From: Aminivibrio sp.
GTDB taxonomy: Bacteria > Synergistota > Synergistia > Synergistales > Aminobacteriaceae
Assembly: GCF_016756745.1 (NCBI RefSeq)
Contig: NZ_JAESIH010000025.1
Span: 1 to 64,000, forward strand
Reading direction: 5' to 3'
Length of the DNA stretch: 64,000 nucleotides
Part shown: piece by piece, positions 44,621-52,479 of the stretch
How the letters are laid out: every line of letters begins with the position of its first letter
Numbering within the stretch: the first letter of the stretch is position 1
Made by a program: the position numbers and the translations under genes
Notes under the pieces: generated by a model
The model's database searches: none
Told to the model about the DNA's origin: nothing
Seen by the model: the letters and a program-made list of their open reading frames with translations, nothing else

Positions 44621-45154
44621 TTACGGACAGGTCGTTGGTTCTCCTTTTTTCTCCCGTTCCAGGTGGTCGTACCACAGGGAGAGGGCGTATATCCCGTCCG
44701 AGAGGCGGTTGACATATTGATACGCATCCTCCGCGAGCTCTCCTGTCCGAAAAAGCCTCACCGCCGCACGCTCAGCCCTTCGCGCCACGGTCCGGGCCAC
44801 GTGCAGTGCTGCCCCTGGCGTGGAATCGCCGGGCCGGACAAAATGGAAATTCTTGCCCGTCACTTCCCCAACCTTCTCAGTAATTTCCTCCAGCATACGG
44901 ATATCCGGGCAGGAGAGTCCCGGATAGAGGGCTATATATCCCATGAGTTTCCCCAGTTCCTGCTCGAGCATACACAGCCGTTCGCAGATCTCGGGGTATT
45001 CGCACAAAGACCGGGCCATTCCGATGTGTGCCTGGCATTCATCAAGAGTCCCGTAGGTTTCCACTCTCGGATGGTCCTTCGGAATTCTCTCGCCGTTTCC
45101 AATGGACGTTTCTCCCTTGTCCCCTCCTTTTGTGGTGATCCAGACATCTCCCAT
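44621..45154 (-). CDS. Cob(I)alamin adenosyltransferase, PduO type
   Basis: A 177-residue PduO-family ATP:cob(I)alamin adenosyltransferase producing adenosylcobalamin. Diagnostic segments are the N-terminal ITTKGGDKGETSIGNGERIP (ATP site), VETYGTLDECQAHIGMARSL, FVRPGDSTPGAALHVARTVA and RRAERAAVRLF. A slightly short C-terminus ends soon after YVNRLSDGIYALSLWYDHLE. It supports B12-dependent amino-acid fermentation enzymes. It follows the DUF2703 gene by 16 bases and shares its transcript. Confidence 0.93.
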   Translation of the reverse strand: MGDVWITTKGGDKGETSIGNGERIPKDHPRVETYGTLDECQAHIGMARSLCEYPEICERLCMLEQELGKLMGYIALYPGLSCPDIRMLEEITEKVGEVTGKNFHFVRPGDSTPGAALHVARTVARRAERAAVRLFRTGELAEDAYQYVNRLSDGIYALSLWYDHLEREKKGEPTTCP

Positions 45155-45170
45155 GGCTGACACTCCCGTC

Positions 45171-45641
45171 TCAGTCCTGTATGCAGCCCGCGCAGGTATC
45201 GCAGCTTCCTCCTCCGCAGCTCTCAAAGGTGGAAAACACCACACGGATGAGAGCGTCGGTCAGCACTCCGGGGGGCAGAGCCTGATACTCCCTGCCTTCA
45301 ATCCCCAGGGTTCGCGTCTTGAAGGATGTGCCGTCCGGGAGGAGGCATCCCTCGCACATTTCGTAGCTTACCGGAACTCCGAGAACTTCCTCGATGCTTT
45401 TTTCTTCTGGGATTCCCGTTTCCGGCGAGAAGAAGGAAATAAAGTTCAGTTTCCCCGCGTTTCTCTCCGTTATAGTGTGGATCTCCATAACCTGGAGATC
45501 CGGCTGTATGTTCAGGTTCGCCAGCTTGGGCGAAAGATTTTCGATCACGGAAAGAAGATGCGTTTTTGTTTCTTCGCAGGGAGCGCAGGAAGCCCCTGAA
45601 TCCCCTGACGGAACGTACTGTCGTATTATCAGTTTATTCAT
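45171..45641 (-). CDS. DUF2703-like cysteine-rich protein
   Basis: A 156-residue soluble protein. It has a CAPCEET motif at ~27, a middle SIEEVLGVPVSYEMCEGC and TLGIEGREYQALPPGVLTDA resembling DUF2703, and a C-terminal cysteine cluster CGGGSCDTCAGC. The clustered thiols suggest metal or arsenic binding, or a thioredoxin-like role as proposed for DUF2703; the reaction is unknown. AGAGGAGG stands before the ATG at 45641; an ATG further upstream would overlap it. Its operon partner is the cobalamin adenosyltransferase. Confidence 0.65.
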   Translation of the reverse strand: MNKLIIRQYVPSGDSGASCAPCEETKTHLLSVIENLSPKLANLNIQPDLQVMEIHTITERNAGKLNFISFFSPETGIPEEKSIEEVLGVPVSYEMCEGCLLPDGTSFKTRTLGIEGREYQALPPGVLTDALIRVVFSTFESCGGGSCDTCAGCIQD

Positions 45642-45714
45642 CAGTTTAACCTCCTCTTTGAATTTCTTCATTATACACTCCATGCAGGCCGGGGGGAATG
45701 AAAACCGAGCAATA

Positions 45715-45723
45715 TGGTATAAT
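45715..45723 (+). promoter_or_regulatory. Extended -10 promoter for the 45760 gene
   Basis: TGGTATAAT (TATAAT at 45718-45723) lies 37 bases before the start codon, with no evident -35 element. It is identical to the nonamer before the structured RNA. Confidence 0.6.
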
Positions 45724-45759
45724 TAAATCAATGTATAACCATACCAATTAACAAAGGAG

Positions 45760-47523
45760 ATGATTTCCATAAAAAAATTCCTGAAAATCCAGCTTCTTTT
45801 CATCATTGCTGTGGCTGCAGCTTCTCTTCTCTCTGCAGCCCCCTCTCACGCGGCCATGGGAGAGATTCAGGGTTTTTCCTTTTCCGGTTTCGGCCCCGGG
45901 GAAAGTTCCGCCCCCGACGGCAATCCCGACGCAGTGTTTTCAGTTTCAATTACCGGCTTTGGCGCCCTTGCCGACTTCTCAATCCGTTCCGAAGACGGAA
46001 AATCCGCATGGGACACCACACCAGGAAATAACATACCCGGGATTCACGTTCAGGACGGCGCCGGGAAACTGTTGACGGACAGCAGCAGAAGTCTTCCCAT
46101 TACCCCTTTCCTCCTTGGGGCTTCCTTCGTCCTCACTGTGCATGACGACGGTTCCTTGGCCAGGGGAGGCAAATTCACCCTGACCGCTCTTTTTGTCGAC
46201 GGATCGCAAAGTTCGGCGACGGTGGAAATACCTCCATCCGTGAAGGAGGAACCCGCGCAGTCCGCCCAGGTACGAATCCTTTCCGCCCGGTGGAGCGATG
46301 AGGCAAAACGGGATCTCACGGGAGATTACGAAAAATTGGCGGGGGACGGTGTTCCTGACGAGGCTATACGGGTCGTGATCCAGGGCAGCGGAAAACTGAC
46401 CGGCGTTACCGTGAGAAGCATCAAGGGTGACGCAGCCGAATGGGACACTCTCCCCGGAAACAGCGCCTGGCTCGTGGCTGTCACATCCTCGGAAAAAGTG
46501 CTGAACCGCAAGGACGGAAGCATCGAAGCCGACCTGAAGGGAAGAACCACCCTCGATCTTCGCCTGACCGACAACGGTTCCATCAAAAGGGGAAGATCAA
46601 CCTTCGAAGTGAACCTTGCTTTTTCCGACGGCTCTGTGGTGAAACGCGAAGTGACCGCTGCACAGGCCGGGCATTCCGGAGACGCTTTCGAAGGGAGTGC
46701 GGCGCTCCTCGGCCCCGGCAACCGTGACCTTACGGGAAGAAATGAACAGAGAGCCGGCAACGGCAAGCCCGACCTCGAGGCGGAACTCAGGGTGGAAACA
46801 ACGGGAACCATAGTGGCAGTAAAAATTCATACCATTTCCGGAGCCTCTGGTGAATGGGACACCATACCGGGAAACGGCAAATGGCTTGTAGTACTCACAG
46901 GTGCTGACGGCGCCATTCTCAACCGGGCGGATGGATCCGTGTCCATACCGGTGTCCGGGCCTTCGGTATTTCATCTCTGGTTTGAGGACAACGGAGCCTT
47001 TCCCGAGGCAGAGACAAGGGCCGCGGTGACATTAACATATGATGACGGCCGCGTCCTCTCCCGACAGATTCAGTCCCCTTCATCGGGACGTCCCCAGAGG
47101 GACCCCGTGCAGGATGTTCAAAAGGGACAACGGGAGATACTGCTTTCCTCTCCAAGGCAGGCATCGAGCAGCGACTACGTGGACAAGGGTGAACGCCCCG
47201 GAAGGAGCGGGAAAAAGGACTGGGTTTTCGAACTCCAGATCAAAGGAAAGGGGAGGATTGAGAGCATGTCTCTCCAGGGCACTTCCTCAACCGGCATGGC
47301 AATGTGGGACACCATAACGGGCAACGGATTTTCCCTTCTGGGCGTAAGCGCTCCGGGAAAGGGCCTCCTCAACAGGGCTGACGGAACAGTGTCCTTCGAT
47401 GTGCCCCCGCACAACAACCTGACGCTCTTTGTGGAAGACGACGGATTCCTCCGCAGAAGAGGGCAGAAACAATTCAAAGTCACGGTGACATGGAGCGACG
47501 GAACCGTCACCGAAACAAACTGA
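45760..47523 (+). CDS. Exported protein with four internal repeats
   Basis: A 587-residue protein with a signal peptide (QLLFIIAVAAASLLSAAPSH). Four copies of a domain of ~130 residues are visible, each with a WDT-x-PGN-like turn (AWDTTPGN, EWDTLPGN, EWDTIPGN, MWDTITGN). In most copies an LNR-x-DGS strand, a DNG/DDG loop and a ...SDGS ending follow. This looks like a beta-sandwich tandem exposed outside the cell, perhaps adhesive. I know no name for the domain. The start is odd: AAAGGAG abuts the ATG directly, whereas the in-frame ATA at 45769 would have normal spacing. A 40-bp palindrome follows. Confidence 0.78.
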   Translation: MISIKKFLKIQLLFIIAVAAASLLSAAPSHAAMGEIQGFSFSGFGPGESSAPDGNPDAVFSVSITGFGALADFSIRSEDGKSAWDTTPGNNIPGIHVQDGAGKLLTDSSRSLPITPFLLGASFVLTVHDDGSLARGGKFTLTALFVDGSQSSATVEIPPSVKEEPAQSAQVRILSARWSDEAKRDLTGDYEKLAGDGVPDEAIRVVIQGSGKLTGVTVRSIKGDAAEWDTLPGNSAWLVAVTSSEKVLNRKDGSIEADLKGRTTLDLRLTDNGSIKRGRSTFEVNLAFSDGSVVKREVTAAQAGHSGDAFEGSAALLGPGNRDLTGRNEQRAGNGKPDLEAELRVETTGTIVAVKIHTISGASGEWDTIPGNGKWLVVLTGADGAILNRADGSVSIPVSGPSVFHLWFEDNGAFPEAETRAAVTLTYDDGRVLSRQIQSPSSGRPQRDPVQDVQKGQREILLSSPRQASSSDYVDKGERPGRSGKKDWVFELQIKGKGRIESMSLQGTSSTGMAMWDTITGNGFSLLGVSAPGKGLLNRADGTVSFDVPPHNNLTLFVEDDGFLRRRGQKQFKVTVTWSDGTVTETN

Positions 47524-47532
47524 GAAGCCGAT

Positions 47533-47572
47533 AAGATCAGGGAATGAAGGGGCCCCTTCATTCCCTGATCTT
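47533..47572. repeat. 40-bp perfect palindrome, possible terminator
   Basis: AAGATCAGGGAATGAAGGGG is followed directly by its exact reverse complement, with no spacer. As RNA it would form an ~18-bp hairpin, but the bases after it (CAAAAGG) are not a T-run on either strand. It lies between two exported-protein genes on the same strand and may terminate or attenuate transcription or protect the 3' end. Confidence 0.8.
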
Positions 47573-47590
47573 CAAAAGGGGATGGTACCG

Positions 47591-48184
47591 ATGAAACGCC
47601 TCGCATTCTCGTTGCCTGCCCTAGTCCTCCTCTTTCTTTTTCTTTCCGCCTGTCCGGCATCAGCGTACAGCGGCTACCCCCTGGGGGGAGTATGGGAATA
47701 TTCAGGAACCGTCACAGTTACCATTGATGGAAAACAGGCAGTACTCAGAGATAGCGGCAGAATCACCATCGACTCCGGGTATTCCTATGACTGGTGGAGC
47801 GATGATTTCGACGAGAAAATCAGGACATTTGGAGCGAAAGGGACTTTTTCCCTTTCTCTTTCTCCGGAGATCAGGGAAGACTACAACCATTTCAGGCAGG
47901 TTTACCAGTGGTATAATTTTCGCTCCTTTGAAATCTCTGTTGATGATGCGCTGTATTTTATGGAAGTAACAGGCCGAACCCGGGCAGATCTGAAAATTAC
48001 GAGGACTATCGGCGGACGTCGGGTTTCGGCGGTTTTTTCAGCGGTCCGTATCAGGTGGGACGAGGACTGGGATGACGATTACGGGGATGGATTGTTTTTC
48101 GGCGTCGGCGGTGGATGCAGTACCGGAACCCGACTTTCCGTTTTCTTCCTTCTTCCGCTGCTTTTCCTGAGCCGGAAAAAATGA
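47591..48184 (+). CDS. Exported protein with Synerg-CTERM-like tail
   Basis: A 197-residue protein with an N-terminal signal peptide (LAFSLPALVLLFLFLSACPA; start at 47591, ribosome site AAGGGG). Its C-terminal tail has a Gly-Gly-Gly-Cys-Ser turn, a hydrophobic stretch (LSVFFLLPLLFLS) and a final basic RKK. This three-part tail matches the Synerg-CTERM sorting signal of Synergistota, in which the protein is probably processed at the membrane and released or anchored. The body is beta-rich (WEYSGTVTVTIDGKQAVLRD) with aromatic and acidic stretches and no known catalytic motif. Confidence 0.8.
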   Translation: MKRLAFSLPALVLLFLFLSACPASAYSGYPLGGVWEYSGTVTVTIDGKQAVLRDSGRITIDSGYSYDWWSDDFDEKIRTFGAKGTFSLSLSPEIREDYNHFRQVYQWYNFRSFEISVDDALYFMEVTGRTRADLKITRTIGGRRVSAVFSAVRIRWDEDWDDDYGDGLFFGVGGGCSTGTRLSVFFLLPLLFLSRKK

Positions 48185-48250
48185 CCCTGAGCAGGGCCCT
48201 GTTCTGCGCTGGACATCCACAGGAGAGTATGGTAAAAATTACCAGTGCCG

Positions 48251-48336
48251 GCCGGGGTGGCGGAATGGTAGACGCAGCGGACTCAAAATCCGCCGTGGGC
48301 GACCACGTGGGGGTTCGAGTCCCCCCCCCGGCACCA
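48251..48336 (+). tRNA. tRNA-Leu (anticodon CAA)
   Basis: The 86-nt cloverleaf includes acceptor GCCGGGG pairing with CCCCGGC, an anticodon stem GCGGA/TCCGC around loop CTCAAAA (anticodon CAA, reading UUG), a long class II variable arm CGTGGGCGACCACG, a T-arm with GTTCGAG, and an encoded 3' CCA (48334-48336). The long variable arm is expected for leucine. Confidence 0.96.
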
Positions 48337-48352
48337 GTTCAGTAATACCAAG

Positions 48353-48390
48353 GGTTTCCCGACATCCACAATGTACGGGAAACCTTTTTT
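48353..48390 (+). terminator. Intrinsic terminator after tRNA-Leu
   Basis: GGTTTCCCG (48353-48361) pairs with CGGGAAACC (48376-48384) and is followed by six T. Confidence 0.9.
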
Positions 48391-48434
48391 GTCTTTTTGT
48401 CCATGAAACATCGTTATTTCGTCTTCGAATCCGC

Positions 48435-48690
48435 TGGGGTTGATTTTCCACAGTGAACCGCCGCGGTTATTGAATCAGTCCACCCATTCCAGTGTCGCGA
48501 ATTCCACCTCTCCAAGACCTCGCCAGAGACCGCTTCTTTTGATGACCCCGCATCGCCCAGCCTGCCGCTGTGATGGATCAGGCCTTTTGCGTCTTCCCGG
48601 GCATTGAGGGGCAGATTTGCCTTCTGTAACGTTGGGGGCGCACCCCCCAGTGTCAATGGACACACACTTTCCCGCAGGAGCACACGTCAG
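48435..48690 (-). pseudogene. IS3-family transposase remnant
   Basis: On the minus strand one frame reads KRSGLWRGLGEVEFATLEWV followed by Asp, a stop (TCA at 48475) and then FNNRGG in the same frame. Intact IS3-group OrfB proteins have WRGL...EFATLEWVDWFNNRR there, so a Trp codon has become a stop. In another frame, upstream on the same strand, the catalytic-core piece AKGLIHHSG (from the family's GLIHHSDRG) is still recognisable. Roughly 40 residues between the two pieces are missing. The remnant is therefore deleted, frameshifted and nonsense-mutated. Confidence 0.75.
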
Positions 48691-48709
48691 CTCGTGACCA
48701 TACAGATGC

Positions 48710-48852
48710 AATTCAGGGAACCTCTGAAAAAGCCCCGTGAAATTGCACCTTCCCTCGGTGGAGGCGTTCGCGAGCGTTTTTTCAGCGGCTCATTGATCCT
48801 CATCTCCCTGTAAGGCAATGTTCCGGAAACTTTTTCAGAGGTTCCCTGAATT
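48710..48852. mobile_element. 143-bp element with 23-bp inverted ends (MITE-like)
   Basis: Bases 48710-48732 (AATTCAGGGAACCTCTGAAA and three more) are the exact reverse complement of 48830-48852. The ~97 bp between them hold no gene. Perfect terminal inverted repeats around a short non-coding core define a miniature inverted-repeat element or the joined ends of a deleted insertion sequence. No flanking target duplication of more than two bases is visible. Confidence 0.8.
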
Positions 48853-49266
48853 TACAAGCATTAGCGTTGATGATATCATTTAGAGGGTTCAAAAAAATAA
48901 TGCAAAGTTTTTGCCAGCATATATCATGCAATATCGAGAGGAAACATAATTTCAGCTCATAAAATTTCCAAATCACGGTTGCTGCCCCTTGAACAGACAG
49001 ATTAGCTGATTGTTGCAACGGATTGTATGTTTTTGAAAAAACAAACAGTGCATGAAACATCAGTAGCAGAGAATTCCAGAATATACCCACTTTACCCATG
49101 CAATGCATTCATAAGAATATGTTTTTATGCTCAATTGGCAAATGAGGCAATGATTTTAATAGCATTAGCAGCATTTAATATTAGCAGCTTTAAAAGATTT
49201 TTCCTCTCTTCAGTTGCAGCTCGACTAGAAAATTTTAATAAAGTGGTCAATGGAGGTTTTTATGTC
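48853..49266. other. AT-rich leader, no gene recognised
   Basis: This 414-bp stretch is clearly AT-richer than the flanking chromosome. Frames through it encode nothing recognisable. An in-frame ATG at 49027 could extend the next gene by 80 residues, but that extension is not like any gamma-glutamyltransferase and lacks a ribosome site. It probably carries the promoter of the following operon. Confidence 0.5.
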
Positions 49267-50874
49267 ATGAATTTTGATTTTTATTATTACCCCAATCCCT
49301 CCCAACGGATCGTTACAATTTCGAAAAATGGTATGGTGGCTGCTTCACAGCCTTTGGCGGCACAGGCAGGTCTTGATGCAATGAGAAAGGGCGGCAACGC
49401 GATAGACGCCGCAATTGCTGCTGCGGCCTGTTTAACTGTTGTGGAACCCACTTCGAACGGAATTGGAGGAGACGCTTTCGCCATTGTCTGGACGAAAGGA
49501 AAGCTTTTCGGGCTGAATGCGAGCGGTTATGCCCCAAAAGGTGTTTCCATTGAGGCCATGCTCAAACTAGGGTATAAGGAAATACCCAAACACGGAATTC
49601 TTTCAGTCACAGTACCGGGAATACCATCCGCCTGGGCTGCCCTTACTCAAAGGTTCGGCATTCTGCCTTTGAAAGAGACAATCAAAGATGCTGTGAAATA
49701 TGCTGCTGACGGATATCCTGTATCTCCCTCCGTTGCGTCAAATTGGGCTTCAGCTAAAAAAGAGTACGAAAAATATACCGGTGATTTATCCTTCCAGCCC
49801 TGGTTTGAGACCTTCGCGGAGGGAGGCAAAACACCGAAAGCCGGAGAGATCTGGTCGTCAAAAGCTCACGCTGAAACGCTACAGGCAATCGCTGATACCA
49901 ACGGAGAAATTTTCTATAGGGGAGCATTGGCGGAAGCCATAGCAGATTTCTCAAAAAAACACGGAGGATTCTTGACAGTTGCTGATCTGGCTGAATATCG
50001 ACCGGAATGGGTAGAACCGATAAAAATTCGCTACCGCGGATATGATGTGTGGGAAATACCGCCGAATGGGCAGGGGATAGTCGCGCTTATGGCTCTGAAC
50101 ATTCTCCAGGGATTTGAATTTCAGGCTGACTCTGTTGAAACAGTCCACCGGCAGATAGAAGCAGTCAAAATTGCTTTTGCTGACGGATTTGAGCACATTA
50201 CGGATCCTGCACATATGACCCTTTCGTATTCGGACCTGCTTTCTGCAGCTTACGCTGCCAAGCGCCGTTCACTTATTTCGGAACGGGCAGTTGTGCACGA
50301 AGCAGGTGAACCTTACGGAAGCGGAACAGTTTATCTGGCAACGGCAGATGGCGAAGGAAATATGGTCTCGTACATTCAAAGCAACTACAAAGGTTTCGGT
50401 TCAGGAATTGTAGTGCCCAATACAGGAATAGCGCTCCAGAACAGAGGATGGGAGTTCTCTCTCAACCCTTCAGACCGAAATGCTCTTAAAGGAGGGAAAA
50501 AGCCATACCACACAATTATCCCCGGGTTCATTTCAAGGGATGGAAAACCTGTGGGACCTTTTGGTGTAATGGGAGGTTACATGCAGCCCCAGGGACATTT
50601 GCAGGTTGTCATGAATCTCATAGATTTTTCCATGAACCCCCAGGCTGCGCTCGATGCTCCAAGGTGGCAGTGGATGAAAGGAAAGGAAGTTAAAGTAGAG
50701 CCGAGGTTCCCTAACCATGTTGCTCAGGCCTTGGCCCGAAGAGGACATGAAATTATTTCCTCTCTGGATTCAAATGGGTTTGGAAGAGGGCAGGTTATCA
50801 TACGAGATCCGGAAACAGGAATCCTTGTGGGAGGGACGGATCCAAGAGCTGATTGTCAAATCGCCGCATATTGA
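49267..50874 (+). CDS. Gamma-glutamyltransferase family protein
   Basis: A 535-residue Ntn-hydrolase of the gamma-glutamyltranspeptidase family. The large-subunit signature is GGNAIDAAIAAAACLTVVEP with GIGGDAFAIVW. The probable autoprocessing and catalytic Thr begins the small subunit at GSGTVYLATADGEGNMVSYI, and SNYKGFGSGIVVPNTGIALQ plus GGKKPYHTIIPG follow. There is no signal peptide, so unlike E. coli Ggt it may be cytoplasmic. GGAGG stands ten bases before the ATG. Base composition is lower in GC than the window average. It precedes a tctCBA set, suggesting uptake and cleavage of a gamma-glutamyl or related compound. Confidence 0.9.
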   Translation: MNFDFYYYPNPSQRIVTISKNGMVAASQPLAAQAGLDAMRKGGNAIDAAIAAAACLTVVEPTSNGIGGDAFAIVWTKGKLFGLNASGYAPKGVSIEAMLKLGYKEIPKHGILSVTVPGIPSAWAALTQRFGILPLKETIKDAVKYAADGYPVSPSVASNWASAKKEYEKYTGDLSFQPWFETFAEGGKTPKAGEIWSSKAHAETLQAIADTNGEIFYRGALAEAIADFSKKHGGFLTVADLAEYRPEWVEPIKIRYRGYDVWEIPPNGQGIVALMALNILQGFEFQADSVETVHRQIEAVKIAFADGFEHITDPAHMTLSYSDLLSAAYAAKRRSLISERAVVHEAGEPYGSGTVYLATADGEGNMVSYIQSNYKGFGSGIVVPNTGIALQNRGWEFSLNPSDRNALKGGKKPYHTIIPGFISRDGKPVGPFGVMGGYMQPQGHLQVVMNLIDFSMNPQAALDAPRWQWMKGKEVKVEPRFPNHVAQALARRGHEIISSLDSNGFGRGQVIIRDPETGILVGGTDPRADCQIAAY

Positions 50875-50906
50875 TCAAGAGCAAGCGCTTGCTCTTGATC
50901 AATATG
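50867..50906. repeat. 40-bp perfect palindrome across the GGT stop codon
   Basis: The arm starting CATATTGATCAAGAGCAAGC (50867-50886) is directly followed by its exact reverse complement to 50906, with no spacer. The GGT stop codon (50872-50874) lies inside the left arm. It could form an intercistronic hairpin that limits readthrough into tctC or stabilises mRNA ends. There is no T-run. Confidence 0.85.
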
Positions 50907-50955
50907 GCTTACTTAGGTAGTCAGAAATACAATATAATTCAGAGGAGGTAAAAAA

Positions 50956-51939
50956 ATGATAACTGTGAAAAAAGTTTTTGCAATTTTGTTGCTGTGTGTT
51001 CTGGTGCTTGCAGGAAATGCTCCTGCAGCGCCTGTCGAGGCAGGTCCGGCAGATGATTATCCTAACAAGGCCATAAAGCTTGTGATCCCGTACGCACCCG
51101 GGGGAGCAACTGACATAATCTACCGTATCGTAGCAGAGTATGCACAGCAGGAATTGGGACAGCCCATTGCAGTAATCAATATGGGAGGCGCGTCCGGAAC
51201 CATTGGTTCAAGAAATGTTAAAGATTCCGCACCTGATGGATATACAGTCCTCGGGAGCCACGATGTTATTGCGACAGCTTTTTACTCTCAAGTCGTGGAT
51301 TACGCTTTTGATGCCTTCGAACCGGTTTGTCTGCTTACTTCTACTCCGAACATAGCAACAACACACGCAAAAGAGCCCTGGCACAATATGGCTGAACTTT
51401 TGGAAGACGCTGCCAAAAGACCGGGAGAAATTGTATGGTCGGTAACATTAGGTTCAACTGATCACTTTTTCCTGATGGGACTCCTGAATGCAGCAGGACT
51501 TCCCATAGATGTTCTGCGAATTGCAGGCTATGACGGAACAGGGCCTCAGATCACGGCTCTTCTCGGAAGACATACAAACGGATGCATGACGAATGTTACT
51601 TCGGGTCTTTCATACGTAAAAAGCGGAGACCTGAAATTCCTCGGGGTCGCCCATCCTGTACGTATGCCTCAAATTCCGGACGTCCCCACTTTGAGAGAAC
51701 AGGGGATTCCTTTCGACCACGGAACAAACAGAGGTGTTTTCCTCCCCAAGGGAACACCGAAAGAGATTGTTGACAAACTCGCCGGTGTTTTTGAGAAAGT
51801 GATGCAACATCCCGACGTTGTAAAAAAGATCAGTGATCTTGGTACGATAGTGAACTATAAAAGCCCGCAAGAGTACAAGACTTTTCTTGACGAGACCATG
51901 AAACTTTATGGAGAGCTCAGTAAAATAGCAGACCAATAA
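50956..51939 (+). CDS. TctC-type solute-binding protein
   Basis: A 327-residue periplasmic binding protein of the tripartite tricarboxylate transporter (Bug/TctC) family. It has a signal peptide (FAILLLCVLVLAGNAPAAP), then the family opening YPNKAIKLVIPYAPGGATD and the ligand-region segments GASGTIGSRNVKDSAPDGYT and GTGPQITALLGRHTNG. The substrate is not predictable; the class binds citrate, other carboxylates, acidic amino acids and more. AGAGGAGG precedes the start. A terminator-like hairpin after it would keep its level above that of the membrane subunits. Confidence 0.93.
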   Translation: MITVKKVFAILLLCVLVLAGNAPAAPVEAGPADDYPNKAIKLVIPYAPGGATDIIYRIVAEYAQQELGQPIAVINMGGASGTIGSRNVKDSAPDGYTVLGSHDVIATAFYSQVVDYAFDAFEPVCLLTSTPNIATTHAKEPWHNMAELLEDAAKRPGEIVWSVTLGSTDHFFLMGLLNAAGLPIDVLRIAGYDGTGPQITALLGRHTNGCMTNVTSGLSYVKSGDLKFLGVAHPVRMPQIPDVPTLREQGIPFDHGTNRGVFLPKGTPKEIVDKLAGVFEKVMQHPDVVKKISDLGTIVNYKSPQEYKTFLDETMKLYGELSKIADQ

Positions 51940-51944
51940 ATCCG

Positions 51945-51984
51945 AATGGCACCGGGAGACAGGGCCGGCTCTCCCGGTGCCATT
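51945..51984 (+). terminator. Intercistronic hairpin tctC-tctB (attenuator)
   Basis: A 15-bp perfect stem AATGGCACCGGGAGA/TCTCCCGGTGCCATT with a 10-base loop. The trailing bases are not T-rich, so partial termination or 3'-end protection is more likely than full termination. Confidence 0.7.
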
Positions 51985-52016
51985 AAGCTGAATATAGACG
52001 GGAGGGTGAGTTTGTC

Positions 52017-52460
52017 GTGAAAAAAGATGTCGCTCTCGGCACGGTAATGGTCATTATCTCATCAATCATGATTTGGCAGGCAAACTTGCTGCCGCGGGGG
52101 AACAAATGGGACATGCTCGGCCCTGCGGCCTACCCGAAGTGGATAAGCTGGGCATTGCTGATTCTCTCTGTCATTCTCATTTTATCCTCGCTTCGCAGGA
52201 ACGGAAAAGAATCCTGGAACTGGACAGCATTAATACTTCCCGGATTCACTTTTTTGATCCTTATAGGATATGTTTTTATTATGCCGAGGATGGGATTCAT
52301 CATTTCAACTCTCCTCTTCCTGGTTATCCTTCAGGCGCTTTTATCTCCTTCACAAAAAAAACCATGGCTTTATATAGCCTGTGTATCTCTCTTCTTTACC
52401 TTTGCTCTTTACCTGGTGTCTTCTTATTTGAACATTCAGCTTCCAGTCCTTGCACTGTAG
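52017..52460 (+). CDS. TctB-type small membrane subunit
   Basis: A 147-residue protein with four membrane segments, typical of the small TctB subunit: VALGTVMVIISSIMIWQANL, WALLILSVILILSSL, ALILPGFTFLILIGYVFIM and YIACVSLFFTFALYLVSSYL. The GPAAYPKW motif after the first segment is characteristic. The start is a GTG with GGGAGGGTGAG upstream. It assembles with TctA in the inner membrane. Confidence 0.9.
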   Translation: MKKDVALGTVMVIISSIMIWQANLLPRGNKWDMLGPAAYPKWISWALLILSVILILSSLRRNGKESWNWTALILPGFTFLILIGYVFIMPRMGFIISTLLFLVILQALLSPSQKKPWLYIACVSLFFTFALYLVSSYLNIQLPVLAL

Positions 52461-52479
52461 CCAATGGTAGGTGAAAAAA

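Noticed and set aside
48414-48711. Two overlapping minus-strand frames after tRNA-Leu as separate small genes
   Set aside because: Together they spell fragments of one IS3-type transposase in different frames with an internal stop, so they are listed as a single pseudogene.
49027-49266. N-terminal extension of the gamma-glutamyltransferase by 80 residues
   Set aside because: The extension has no similarity to the family and no ribosome site, whereas 49267 has GGAGG upstream and begins close to the conserved domain.
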